This document shows, one piece after another, positions 46,701-59,600 of a stretch of 64,000 nt of DNA. The DNA is from Physcomitrium patens. Lineage: Eukaryota > Streptophyta > Bryopsida > Funariales > Funariaceae. Position numbers and translations under genes: made by a program. The notes beneath the pieces were generated by a model. That model did no database searches, was not told where the DNA came from, and worked only from the letters and a program-made list of their open reading frames with translations. The DNA lies in contig NC_037272.1 in the NCBI RefSeq assembly GCF_000002425.4, positions 13,218,174 to 13,282,173 on the forward strand, read 5' to 3'. How positions within the stretch are numbered: position 1 is the stretch's first letter; the number at the start of each line of letters is the position of its first letter.

Positions 46701-49089
46701 TATGCATTAACTCGGAGGTTTCTTACCGCCCATGTAAAGAGAAGGTTAACATCTGCGACCTCTTTTCCAGTGTTGACAGCCTGCAAGACAAACACAAATG
46801 TTTGAGCTACAACAGTAATAGCAAACAACGTCGATCTGGATCAAAGTACAAACATGTACATTCGAAGAAGTAAAATAGCAACTAACCACGTAGGAGAATA
46901 CACATGCGGGATAGCTGCTTTCTTTGTAGTTGTGAGGAATGAAAGGAGAAATTTGCCGGCAAGAAATTTTCAATGCAGGATCGGGTTCACCTGCATGACG
47001 AAATTAGTTAAAAGGGTCAGTTCAATCCAAGAAGATTAATATATATATATATATATATAACATGACTACTTTCGAAAAAAATCATATAGGTCAAAGAAGT
47101 TTGAAGAAAAACGCCAGAAACTCTAGTAGAAAGAAAACTTATTTTCTCATGTATACCTACCTTCATAAATTGTCCAGGCTCGAGGAAAGAGAGCATGATA
47201 TGTGGTGTTTTGACCATCGAGTTTCCAATCCCATGATGATATTCCATTTTCATCGTTTTTAAGCCTGTGTACATCAATGTAAAATTACCAATTAAGAGGC
47301 GGTTAAACACGAGCTCGTCACTTCAACAACTTTTTGGTACATCAATAAGAAGACCTCCACGAAAAAACAATTAAACCTTCTCTTGTGCTACATTTTCCTC
47401 AAATCTTGTTTGTAAAATTCAATGCCAGGCACAAAGCTGCCAACATTGAATTGAGTCAAATACTCGCCACAGACTTTATGACCTCACCCTTTGAGCTCAC
47501 GAGGCCTTCCTGGGTAAAGGACGGAAGAGACTGCCTTTTCACCTCCACTCTCTTTACGTCTCCTAACGAACACCTGCTCCCACAGAAGAGAACTTCCTGC
47601 TTAAAAATCGAAAACTACAAGCATTTCTGTAATGAAGACAAAGATTAACACTTTCGGTCAGAATACACTTAAATCTGGATATTATAACCTGAGACGACAC
47701 AAAAACTAATGATGAGCGTTTTTAAACCAGGATCGACCACTGAAGACAGCAAAAACAAATCCTCTACTAAGAAAAGCCAACTATTTTTCCTCAAACAAGC
47801 ATGTGCGTCTTGAACTTTTAACGAGCGAAACATGTACCGAGAACTGGTTAGCTAGCACGGGAGCCTCGTCGCAAACACCCGGGACTATTTGCCATCGCCT
47901 GAACTCTCCACGAAATCCACGACCAATGCTTCCACCACTGCAGGCTCACACGGTTTATTCAACGAATTTCAGTGCGCGAGTAATATAAAAATATGTATAG
48001 GACCGCACTTCATATTTTCATACAATGCTATCAGCTTGGGGGCTAAAAAATTCAATCCACGTAGTGTAGTCAATGCACATGCTTGAAATAGGATCCCAAA
48101 TAAAACCCCGGCCAAACTCACCCCATTCCGCCACACGGTACACCATGGCAAGCTGAGGGCTTGGTCTCTCGTCGAAAAGGGTCTATCGGCGGAAGCTGCA
48201 TTCGAAAACCCCAGTGTTAACCTCTCGAACAATAGTTGAGTTTAGATCCTACATTTACTTCTTTTCAACACTACAGACAACCAAGATAACCTACGCGGTG
48301 AAATATCTATGGAAATACATTGAAGTAACTGAAGTTCCTTCCATCACAGGTTGAGAAAAGAGTTGAAGGAGTTACCCGACCCTCGGATTTTTCTGATTGA
48401 ACATATGTCCACATCCGCATCCCCAAGCGAAGCTGCACCAGACCTCATGAGATGTTTAGAGGAGAAAATCACCAAGAACGACAAGGTCTGTGTTACAAAA
48501 ATCAATAAGCAATACTACTTTTCTGGATTGCAGGGAAAGGTATTCGTCGAGGCATGAGAAATGGTCGCCTTTTCTTACACAAATGGCAGCGAAAACAACA
48601 CGAGTACTTATCCAAAATTTGACAGAAATGGTACCATTTTAAAACCCTCCATGAAGGTAACTCGAAACTCCTTCAATACTTCCGCATGGCTATTGAGTTT
48701 ACGTCGCCATGCCTGATGGGGCGGAGCTCCAGGATCATCTTCCAGCTGCCAGGAAAGAATGAGAATCGCTAGCTGATCAAAATGATCATCTTCTACAAGT
48801 ATGAGAGTGAAACACGATCAAGTAACAAAACTCCGATTGCCAGAAGCTATGCAGGCAGAGTCATTGACGCAAGTAATACGTCGATGCGAGAAAAACTTCA
48901 CAACATCGGAGAAATTCGAAACATCGCCAGAGGTTCGCTTCGCATTTGAAGCAATACACTTACCAACGCTAATGTAGGTTTCTGAACGTAATCTGAAATC
49001 GGCCATGATGGTTGACGATGATGTCGCGGCTTAACACCGCTATTTAACGACGCCTGAGAACCATCATGGGAGTTCTCATGAGAAGACAT
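40732..49089 (-). CDS. GBA2-like: Non-lysosomal glucosylceramidase (GBA2-type, glycoside hydrolase family 116)
   Basis: Hydrolyses glucosylceramide to glucose and ceramide; in animals a cytosol-facing membrane-associated enzyme. Twenty coding exons with consistent phases: 48964-49089, 48635-48745, 48376-48432, 48122-48195, 47838-47937, 47488-47573, 47161-47264, 46887-46990, 46727-46780, 46242-46297, 45815-45853, 45338-45485, 44941-45128, 44757-44824, 44157-44229, 43894-43955, 42733-43703, 42174-42542, 41362-41669, 40732-41023; 1129 residues. Landmarks: [93 protein letters not shown] (catalytic acidic blocks of the family) and [19 protein letters not shown]. Longer than typical plant relatives because of a low-complexity insert of roughly 170 residues in exon 17. 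No break seen; start ATG 49089 is the first in frame. Confidence 0.95.
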
Positions 49090-49653
49090 GGCTTCACTAC
49101 TGCACGTTTACCCCCTGTTCTCAGACTGTATATCCTATCTCCAGCTACAGCAGCATCTTCAGAAACCGCTGCTCAATATTCCATCTGATACATTTTTCTA
49201 CGCTGTGCAAGATCCCCGAGGAACTCCGAACTGCATCTTCTTCAGAGGAATATACTTTCTCAGAGTCCGAATAACTATGGGACGCTCTACAATCCACCGA
49301 TAAAGTTACATCTCCAGCTTCTCATGAAACTCTGTTCTAGCTACCACGCACTGTCTCCATCCTCAGTCCTGAATCCAAATTTCTCTAGTAACCGATCCAA
49401 ATCCTACGTTGATGGTGTCATCCCAAATCCACCTTAACATTCCACGCAACTCATTTCAACATCGCTCAATCCTCCAAATCTCCACGAAAACTCAATTAAA
49501 AAAACTTCACCCTCGAGCTGCAATAACTGCTCTCCTCAACAACCAGCTTCAACACCATCGAACTCCGCCACTCCACCTCAAACAACCCGATGCTCGGTCA
49601 AAGCTTCGCGCAAACAAACTCCACCAGTGCATGCGATCCCAAACACATCCGAC

Positions 49654-49700
<47 letters not shown>

Positions 49701-50300
49701 AAGCAGCAGCACAATCCCTAAGACTTCCTTCCATCAAACAACCGACCAAAGCTAAACACCGAAGCAGCTGCCCGCAGCTCTGAAGCATTTGACATACAGT
49801 GGTCGCGCGCAATGTCGAGCTCCGAAGCCGAGCGTCCGCAAATCGAACAGAAACAAAACAATGTTTCAGAATCTTGACAAGCTTAAGATAGCGGGAGAAC
49901 GACAACTGCACGAGAATTACAATGCAACAAAACACATAGACAAGAATCAAGCAAACAACGGAGGATCAAAAGATTAACCCTATGAGTCGAGGTGAGATTC
50001 ATTGGTCTCACTGCAAGCGGCGTCCAGCGGTCGGAGCAGGAGAAGAGATGCGGCATCCGACTGAGGGGGTGGGTGGCGAATGGGAGGAGGACGGGTGCGG
50101 GTCCGGAATCTCGCCGATGTCTCCAACCCGGGATGGTGCCAAGAGGCGTATCGTGGAGGAATACACGTGGTGATAGGCCTTGACTCTGGACAGAGATCGT
50201 TTGCTTTGGCAAGATTTTCCGCGGGAAAGTTTTCCATGTGAGCCCTGTTGGTGAGAATCCCTGATAATAATAAATATTAATGTTGCATTGGCCACTTTTG
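49090..50300. other. GBA2 upstream region (probable promoter and leader)
   Basis: GC-richer than the flanking repeats; includes a CT microsatellite and a GC-rich block at 49985-50240. Probably the promoter and possibly a spliced 5' leader of GBA2. The short open frames here show no recognisable protein. Confidence 0.45.
49659..49697. repeat. (CT)n microsatellite
   Basis: Nearly pure CT dinucleotide run, GA-rich on the GBA2 sense strand, about 570 bases upstream of its start codon. Confidence 0.9.
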
Positions 50301-50761
50301 TCAATATAAATTAGGGTTTGTTTAACTATGTATTACATAAAGACATTCCATAATATTTTCACTTATACTATATTTGTACATGTATAAGTCAATTACAACG
50401 AATTGAAAACCATGCTTTAATTGTAGTAATTATTATGCACAATGTAAAAAAATGGTTTCTATTTAACTATTTTCTTTGTCAAAAATTTATATAGAATGAA
50501 TGGACCTCAAAACTTGAAGCCTTTTACAAGTAAATAGACATATACTTAATATGGTTTTTTCTTTTTCATGTTATATCTAACAAAGTACAAATCTCTTTAA
50601 TATTAAATTAAAAATATCCATGAAATATTTGACAAAATAATAATAAAACATTTTGAGTAATGATTTGTTTTAAGAATTCTATGAATATAATAAATGATAA
50701 AATTTTGAATCACTAAACAACCAATGGTTGCAAAATTAACAAATGATTATACTTTTTTAAG
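50301..50761. other. AT-rich spacer before the second retrotransposon nest
   Basis: No coding signal or repeat similarity noticed; ends at TTAAG (50757-50761), the left flank of element E. Confidence 0.5.
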
Positions 50762-51278
50762 TATCAAGGATATGAATCTTAAAAGAAAAAAACTCAATAT
50801 ACTCTTGTATCACTCAAAAAGATTAGAAAGTCACTCAAAGATGGTAATATATTGAACTAGAATGGCTATAATCAAAGACAAGAAGACTAGAAAATCTTGA
50901 AACAAGACTAAAGTCTAAAAGGCATTTGTAAGAGTGAAGAAGGCTTCACTCTTTCTTCAATATATACTCTTTAACTAGGAGCTACATAATAATGTTCTGT
51001 AGGACCTCCCAACATATATTGACTTTGTTAAATATATGTCTTATCTTGTAAGGCAAGTTCTCTATGTGTGCATATAATTAGCTTTTTCTATAAGCTATCA
51101 ACATGTATGACATGTGGCTAATTTGTTGAGTAAGTTTTTAATCTACCAATTAACTACAAACATGTGTAAAATCAAAATAGGATGTATGAAGCTTTTAGGC
51201 AGCTTCTTTAGAAGGTATTATGAAATTAATTTACTTTTATTTACTTCTATTTAATCGTGTAGATGATTGATAAAGTAC

Positions 51279-51310
<32 letters not shown>

Positions 51311-51312
51311 CA
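50762..51312 (-). repeat. Element E 3' LTR
   Basis: TATCAAGGAT ... ATCGATGACA on the plus strand; family-2 LTR in reverse, with an (AT)n run at 51281-51304. Confidence 0.85.
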
Positions 51313-51437
51313 TTATTTTCTTTTCTAGAAATGAATTCTACAAAAAGCGGTTATTATATGTTAAGAAAATCCAAGATGTGGCAAATTATATATGTTATAT
51401 ACTCTGATCTTTATTTTCTTTAAAGATGGTTGATAGG

Positions 51438-51871
51438 TGTCACGGACACAGAAATACAGACTCGAGATCTAACAAGAAGTTTAGGAAGAACTGGCAAGAA
51501 CTAGATTAATCAAATGAGAACAATACCAGAGAGGTGAGCTCCAAGAGATGTATTGTCGAGACTGAAGAACTCTTCAGCCTCGATTCCAATATATACTTCT
51601 ATTTAAGAAGCTTCTCAAGCAACTTCTATCAACTAGGAAGCTTCTAGAAGGTTCCAGAGACTTGCTTCTAGAAGGTTCTAGAAACTTATCTCTAGAAGGT
51701 TCTAAAGACTATGTCTCTAATAGCTTCTACCAATTAAGAAGCTTCTAGAAGGTTCTAAAGACTTGCTTCTAGAAGGTTCTAAAGACTTGCTTCTAGAAGG
51801 TTCTAAAGACTTGCTTCTAGAAGGTTCTAGAAACTTGTCTCTAGAAGGTTATAAGGATTATGTCCCTAACA
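51438..51871 (-). repeat. Solo LTR of family 1
   Basis: TGTCACGGAC ... GTCCCTAACA, reverse of the family-1 LTR, flanked by ATAGG at 51433-51437 and 51872-51876. The uninterrupted site survives in element H (GGTTGATAGGTCTTCTTAGCC near 19721). Has an expanded series of AGAAGGTTCTA units. Product of LTR-LTR recombination. Confidence 0.93.
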
Positions 51872-51876
51872 ATAGG

Positions 51877-54421
51877 TCTTCTTAGCCATTGATAGTGTCT
51901 CATATTAAGATAGAAAGACTATCATGTTATTTGATTATTGTTGAGGCTTTCATAACTTCTTTCAAATAAAACATTTGAAATATTATTAAAAGTCATTTTT
52001 ACCTCTAATAAAATCACCAAATATTGAGAATCTTTTTTTAGGTTGTGATACCAAGATATTCCAAGATATTTTAACTTATTTCTGTCAACTTTGAATTTAA
52101 GAATTTTTCTACCTCAAACTCTTGATTATGATCTATTTCAAAAGGAAGAAGTGGCATTTTTCTTCTTTTCAAGATATTCATTGTTTTATATGGCTCAAGA
52201 AGATACATATAGAATACGACATGGATCTTCATAGACTTTGGTAGACGTAATTAATAAGCAACAAGATTGATCTGTTTTCAAATAAAAAAAGGTCCAAACC
52301 TATAATAGTTTAACTTGTCACAAGAACAATTAGTTTTGATATTATGACAAAGTAATCAAAGCTTGTCATTCATGTTGAATTGTGATTGTTCTTTGCAATA
52401 GGCATTTGCATTAATTTTTTGTCATTCTCGAGCTTTCTTTACTCGTGTCTTTATTGTTGCATATAGCTTTAACAAATGATTTATAAAATCTTCCACTTGA
52501 GAAATATTAACGTTTTAAAAGTAAAAAATATCAAATTATGGATAATAACCATAAATGACAAAGAAAGGTATTTTTTGAATAGAAGAATGTACTAAGTTAT
52601 TGTATGTAAATTTTGCCAATATTAACAAAGTTGTCCAATCATCTTAAAGATAGTTGATTGTACACCTCAAATATTGCTACAAAACATGGTTCACTTGTTT
52701 ATCCATCAATTTGATGATGAGAGAGCGAAGATAATTTTATGACCACCTTCAATATTTTAAAAAGGGTTCTTCAAAATCTTGATACAAATGGTGTTCTTCT
52801 ATCTAATATAATACCTTCTGACAATTCATAATAGCAATAGATATTGTCAAAGAAAATCTTAGTTGTTTCTTTACTTGAAATAAATTTTGTACATAATACA
52901 AAATGTGACATTTTGATGAAGCGATCTATAATCACAAATGTAGAGATCATATGAACTTGAACTTTGAAGATCTATAATAAAATCTATAGAAATAAAAGAC
53001 TATAGTTGTTTTAATATAAGTAGTGGTTGGAGAAGTTTAAAGAATTGATAACAAGGAGTTTTTGATCTTAAACAAATGTTACATGACTGTACAAAGTCTT
53101 TTACAGTATTTTACATTTATGGCTATCAAAAACCTTTAAGTATAAGCTTCAAAGTCTTATTGTATCTTAAATGTCTTGCGACTAGAAAGTTGTGATGTGC
53201 TTGAAGAATACATAAACATACTTTTGCTTTTAAAACCTATAGGTGACCTTCAAAATAGAATAGGTTGTTTTTGAATTGAAACTTGGAAGTATCATGAGAT
53301 TTAAAGGAAGTTTTCTTGATATCATGAATAAGAAGATTAAAAGAAATACTTGATTGGATTTTTTTGAAAAAGGTTGAATCAACAATTAATATTTATTTTA
53401 TTATTCGAAGGTGAAAATACTTTGATTTTAAGAAAATTATTCTTTATTAATGAAAAGTTCCATCTCCTTCTTTAGATCCAAGATAAGAATGTATAGAAAA
53501 TGTGTCTGATAAGCCTTCTTGTTTTCTATAATTCAATATGATTGTATAATTAAATCTTAATCATAAAATACTTCAACAAATTTGGCAATGATTCAATATC
53601 TATATTGATACAAAATATTCTAGGTTATTGTAATTTGTAGACATGGTGATTAGATTGAAAGCATCTTATAGATAATGACACCATTCTTAAAAGGAATCCA
53701 TAATTTCAAGTAGTTTTTTTTGTAAATTTTTTAGTTGATCTCTATTGCTACAAATTTTATAGAATGAAAAGCTATTAAATAGAGTTTATCATGTGCTTCC
53801 ATTTGTGACAATAGTACATTCAAGGCAAAGTCTGATGTATTTATTTTTATAAAAAATACCTTAAAAAAGTCAATATAATATAAAATTAGTGAAAAAATAA
53901 ATTTTTTCTTTAAAACATCAAATAATGCTTTGGCTACTTTACTCCACTCAAGTTTACCTTTACAAGTCAAACATATAAATAGAGCTCCAACTTAAAAATA
54001 GTTATTGATGAAGCTCTTGTAATAACCGTTAAAATTCAAAAAATATTGCATATCTCTTATTATTCTAAAAATCTTTCAATCTATGATAGTTTGGACTTTT
54101 TTCAAATCTATTATTAGTCTTTTATTGGAAATAATATAACATAAGAAGTCAACTTGAGTAGTGTAGAATATACACTTTTTTATCTTTACATAATATCTTA
54201 CATCTTAAAGTTTTTATAATACACAATAAATATAAAATTTCTCATCTTTATTCTTAGAGTAGATTATAATATTGTCTACATAGCAGACAACAAAATCATG
54301 AAGAAACTCATAAAAAATGTCATTCATGAGATGTTGAAAAATGGCTAGTGGATTTGTGAATCTAAAACATATGATATTATATTTTTAATATCTATATTTA
54401 ATTCAAAAATTAATATTCTAT
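51877..54421 (-). pseudogene. pol: Element E ORF3, chromodomain, integrase, RNase H, RT remnants
   Basis: Reverse frames, mostly unreadable: integrase region about 52270-53100, RNase H 53640-53970 (open 53731-53970, KINTSDFALNVLLSQM), RT from 53990 until element D starts at 54422. Confidence 0.75.
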
Positions 54422-54892
54422 TATCAAGGATAAGAACTTGATAAAAATAAATAAACAAGTGAGACTTCTATCAAAAAAAGATGAAAAAATAAAAATAATT
54501 CAATATGTATATTAAGAAAGAAACTAGAATGGCTATTGCCAAAAGACAAGACAACTAGAGACCCTTGAAACTAGACTAGAAGCAAGAAATGAGTTGACAA
54601 GAGTGAAGAAGGCTTCACTCTTTTCTCTATATATACTATCTAACTAGGAGCTACATGGCGATGTTCTATAGGACCTCCAATATGTGTTGACTTTGTAGGA
54701 CACATGCCTTCACTTACAAGGCAATTTTTTCTACATATGGGCCATATAGTTAACTTGGTCTTCAAGCTAACAACATATGTAGAACATGGCCAACTTGTTG
54801 ATCATGTTTCAAATCCAAAAAGTCAATTAAAGACAGCTATAAAGTCAAAGCACTATCTATGAAGCTTTTAAGAAGCTTTTATAGTAAATATT
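54422..54892 (-). repeat. Element D 3' LTR, segment 1
   Basis: Reverse family-2 LTR, interrupted by element C after ATATT (54888-54892). Confidence 0.85.
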
Positions 54893-55345
54893 TATTAGGG
54901 ACATAGTCCTTAGAACCTTCTAGAAGCAAATCTCTAAAACCTTCTAGAAGTTTTCTAGTTGGTGGAAGTTACTTGAGAAGCTTCCTATTTGGTAAAAGTT
55001 GCTTGAGAAGCTTCTTAGTTGGTGGAAGTTGCTTGAGAAGCTTCTTAGTTGGTGGAAGTCGCTTAAAAAGCTTCCTAATTGGTGGAAGTTGCTTGAGAAG
55101 CTTCCTAGTTGGTGGAAGTCGTTTGAGAAGCTTCCTAGTTGGTAGAAGTTGCTTGAGAAGCTTCCTAAATAGGAGTATATATTGGAATCGAGACTGAAGA
55201 GTTCTTCAATCTCGACAACACATCTCTTAGAGCTCTAGCTCACCTCTCTGGTATTGTTCTTGTATTCATCTGATTAATCTAGTTCTTGTCAATTCTTCTT
55301 GAACTTCTTGTTAGATCTCGAGCCTATATTTCTATGTCCGTGACA
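54893..55345 (+). repeat. Element C 5' LTR
   Basis: Starts TATTAGGGACAT (TG end mutated), ends CCGTGACA. TATATATT at 55176-55183; predicted RNA start 11-mer at 55208-55218 (one change, AATCTCGACAA); self-primer site TTGTCGAGACT at 55348-55358. Confidence 0.92.
54957..55166 (+). repeat. 30-bp tandem repeat in element C U3, seven units
   Basis: GAAGCTTC recurs at 54977, 55007, 55037, 55097, 55127 and 55157, with AAAGCTTC at 55067: exact 30-bp period with TTGGTGGAAGTTGCTTGA between. Each unit contains a GAAnnTTC heat-shock-element dimer. The 3' LTR has five units (60720 to 60840). Confidence 0.9.
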
Positions 55346-55347
55346 GT

Positions 55348-55358
55348 TTGTCGAGACT
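55348..55358 (+). other. Element C self-primer binding site
   Basis: TTGTCGAGACT, identical to that of A; the complementary AGTCTCGACAA is intact in the 3' LTR (about 60889-60899) and has one change in the 5' LTR. Confidence 0.65.
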
Positions 55359-55625
55359 TCACTCACCTCAGATATCAGAGCTAATTTCTTCCTCGTTAGA
55401 GTATCGATTATCCCTCTGCTTGAAGGTGTACTAGCATTTTAGAGGTTGCGGATTATCCTCCTCTAAACTGATACTTCTTTTATTACAATATTGGAGTCTT
55501 ATTCTTCTTAGAGAGAGTGGATTACCCCTTTTTTTGAAGCTCTTAAGGCGTTTTAGAGGTTGCGGAGTATCCTCCTCTAAACCAATATTGTCTTCTTGTA
55601 GAGTCATTTTTGTCCTTCTCTTAGA

Positions 55626-56642
55626 ATGGCTGGAGGCCAAGACATTACTATGACAAAAAGTTCAGAGTCCAAGTTGGATGCTATCATGAATGCCCTCGCT
55701 ACGTTATCGCAAAGAACTGTAGAGATTGAAGGAGTCGTGGCAAGGCTTCATAATGATGGAGCAACTAGGATGGCACAATCTAGGTTGCACCAGCCTCAAA
55801 CTTCTACACTTCGAGAAGCAACTTTGCCTCTGGTCCAACAAGCACCATTAGTTCTACAACATAAGGAGCCTCAAGTTAGCCTTTTGGATAAGTTCAATGG
55901 CACGCCTTCCAAGTTTCGAGGATTTGTCAATCAAATTAGGTTGATAACAGTTTTATAGCCCGAACGCTATCCAAAGGAGGAGTCACATGTTGGGCTTGTT
56001 AGAACCTTACTTACAGGGCAAGCTCTATCATGGTTTGCTCCTTTGTTTGAGAAACGATCATCCATACTAAACAACTTTGAAACCTTTTTGGAGGCGTTTG
56101 CAAAAGTATTTGGTGAACAAAACAAGGTTCGATGGGCTACAACAAAGATCAGATCACTACGACAAGGAATGCGCTCTACATCAATCTATGCATCGAATTT
56201 CAGGCAACTAGCATGCGACATCAATTGGAACGAAGAAGCATTGATGAGTCAATTCTATTGGGATTTAAGCGACAATGTGAAGGATTTGCTACTAACTCTT
56301 CCTAATCCGCGAACGCTCAACGAAGCTATTAGCCAAGCTCTGAAGTACGATAATCGCCTATTCCAACGTCGCCAAGACCAACGCTCAAGACAACATATAG
56401 TTCGTCACGCCTCAACTATGTCCGTAAGCAGCGTGAATTCACATTCAGAGATAAAAGACATGCAAATTGATGTGGTACATGTCAAATCTCTTACTCTAGA
56501 AGAAAAAAAGCGACGTATGGAGGAAGGTCTATGCTTATATTGTGGTGAAGAAGGCCACAAAGTTGGAAACTGCCTCAAGAAGCAAAATCGACGCATTGTC
56601 ACGACTAGGAGCGCGTTTGTTCAGGAAAATGAGGATGCCTAG
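55626..56642 (+). pseudogene. gag: Element C gag
   Basis: MAGGQDITMTKSSESK at 55626; TAG at 55956-55958 as in A; then open from 56043 to 56642 with an intact zinc knuckle CLYCGEEGHKVGNC near 56530-56575. Ends TAG 56640-56642. Protease continues in the -1 frame, overlapping the gag end by only a few codons. Confidence 0.88.
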
Positions 56643-59600
56643 CTATAATAGGAACCGTACGACTGGACAGTGAAATATCACAGCAACAATCAGGTTCCTT
56701 TCTTTCCGCTCAACTTGCCCTTTGATTTACAATTCCTTTCTTTATTGGCCCTCAAAAATTGAGAACCTTAGCATTATTAGATTCAAGAGCATCTGCTTGT
56801 TTCTTAGACGAAGAATTTGCGAAGCGTCATAAGATCTCTTTAGTACAAAAATCCAAATCTGTTCACGTTGAGGTCATAGATGGGCGACCTTTATTGTCTG
56901 GTAGTATCACCTATGAATCAGAACCTATAGAAGTGACGTTTAAGGGCCATAGTAGCCATATTATTTTCAATATTATTAGAACTCCATCAAATCCTATTAT
57001 TCTTGGTCTTTCCTGGTTAGAAAAGCATAACCCATCCATAGATTAGAGGTTGCAGAAGATGACCTTTCCCACAAAATCATCCAAGAGCAAGCCTAGTAGA
57101 AAACCTCAAATAGAGAAATTCTTATTCATTGGAGCAAGAGCGTTTGTAAGATCATCCAATTAAAGGCACACCATTTGTCATTTATGTGGCTCCAACTACT
57201 GGGGAGAAGATCTCGACAGCAAGTATACTGGAGCAATATAAGGATTTTAAAGACCAGTTTCAAAAGAAGAATGCCGACATGCTACCGGAACACCGACCAT
57301 ATGATTGTGCCATAGACTTGCAGGAAGGAGCACAACCGTCTTTTGGCCCAATCTACAATCTATCATAGACGGAGTTGACAGAGTTGCGGAAATACATCGA
57401 TGAGAATCTAGCCAAGAACTTCATCCGTCATTCAAAATCGTCAGTTGAGGCACCCATCTTATTTACGAAGAAGAAAGATGGCTCGTTGCGGATGTGCGTG
57501 GACTATCAAGGCCTCAACAAGATAACGAAGAAGAATCGTTATCCATTACCCTTGATTTCTGGTTTCTTAGAATAACATGGACGTGCAAGGATCTTCACAA
57601 AAATTGATCTAAGGGGAGCTTACAACCTCGTACGAATCAAGGAAGGAGATGAGTGGAAGACAACATTCCGTACAAGGTATGGCCATTTTGAATATAATGT
57701 CATGCCCTTTGGTCTGACCAATGCTCCAGCAGACTTCCAACATATGATGAATGATATTTTTTGGAAGCACCTTGATGATTTTATTGTCATCTACTTGGAT
57801 GATATTCTGATATTCTCCAAAAATGAGGAAGAGGATGAAAAGCACGTTCGTTTGATCTTGGAGAAACTATGCAAGCAAGGACTATATGCTAAGTTGGAAA
57901 AGTATTTATTTCACCAAATAGAGATGGAGTTTTTGGGGTTCGTTGCGACTATGGAAGGCTTGAAGATGGATCCCAAGAAGGTGGAAGCAATCATGTCTTG
58001 GGAGGTTCTGAAGACGATTAGAGACGTACAATGCTTTCTTGGCTTTGCTAACTTCTATCGAACCTTCATCAAGAATTACTCTCAAGTTGCTGCTCCTCTC
58101 ACTTGATTGACATGCAAGGATAAGCTGGAATGGAGACCTCTAGCAAAGAAGGTGTTTCAAGACCTGAAGACGGTATTTACTACGGCTCCAATCTTGGTAC
58201 ATCCAGACTTTACAAAGGCCTTTTATTTAGAAGCTGATGCTTCGGATTTTGCTTTGCGAGCTGTACTTTCACAAATGAGAGAAGACAAGAAGCTCCATCT
58301 GGTTGCATTTTATTTTTGAAAGTTCTGTGCTGTTGAAATCAATTATGAGATCCACAATAAGGAACTTCTTGCTATAGTGGATTCTTTCCAAGAATGGCAT
58401 CACTTTCTTGAAGGAGCGGCACACCTAGTGATCGTATACAAAGATCACAAGAATTTGGAGTATTTCATGTCGGCTCGAGTTCTAAATCGATGTCAAGCTC
58501 GGTGGAGTATGTTCCTATCTAGATTTGATTTTATTATCACTTATCCACCTAGAAAGCAACAAGGATTATCTGATGCCTTATCGAGGAGATCATATCTTGT
58601 ACCAAAGGCTAGAGAAGCAGCGTTTGATCAATAATGTATGACGTTGTTGAAGCCCGAGCAATTTCAGCTTTGCGCTACTATTGTGCCAATTGATGCTGAC
58701 TTCTTGAACCAAGTACATGCCGTAACCATTGAAGATCTAGTAGCCATTGATATCAAGCAACGTAGTAATGACGAAAAGTTCATGGTGGAAAGAGATCTTT
58801 TATACTTTGAGGAGCGGTTGTATATTCCAAAAGGACTAGTACGACTCCGAATTCTTCAATCTCGCTAGGATTTTCCAGCTGCGGGACATTTTGGATTCAA
58901 CAAGACCTTGGAGCTTATTTCTCGAGATTTTTGGTGGTCCCAAATGTGGAAGGATGTGAAAGATTTTGTCCTCTCCTGCGATATTTGTTTAAGATCCAAG
59001 AATCCTCAACATTGCCCTTATTGACTTCTACAACCATTACCGATTCCATGTCGACCATGGTCTTCAGTTTCCATAGACTTCATCATGGACCTGCCATCAT
59101 CGAACTCATTTGACAGCATCTTTGTCGTGGTAGATCGGCTTACAAAGATGACGCACTTTGTTCCTTGCAAAAAGACATTGTCCAGTGAAGTCACAGCAAG
59201 GCTCTTTCTCGATAATGTGTATCGATATCATGGACTACCAGATGATATCTTATCAGATCAAGGAACCTAGTTCGTATCAAAGTTTTGGAGATCTCTTTTT
59301 GAGATACTGAAGGTGGATATCAAGCTTTCTTCGACTTTCCATCCCCAAACTGATGGCCAAACGGAACAGATGAACCAAGTCTTAGAACAATACTTATGAT
59401 GCAGTATCAACTATCAATAAGACGATTGGACCGCATATCTGTCGCTAGCCGAGTTTGCATATAACAACACCCTCCATGCGTTGACTTAATACACACCATT
59501 CTTTTCCAACTATGGGTATCATCCGAAGCTTGATTTATTGAGTCTGCCAACAAATAACAATCCAGTAGCTGAAAGATTTGCGAAACAACTATCAAAGCTT

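Noticed and set aside
54973-55197. ORF with repeated LRSFLVGGS-type peptides (also 14175-14411 on the minus strand)
   Set aside because: It is only the translation of the 30-bp and 25-bp tandem repeats of the family-1 LTR; the period is a multiple of three, which keeps the frame open.
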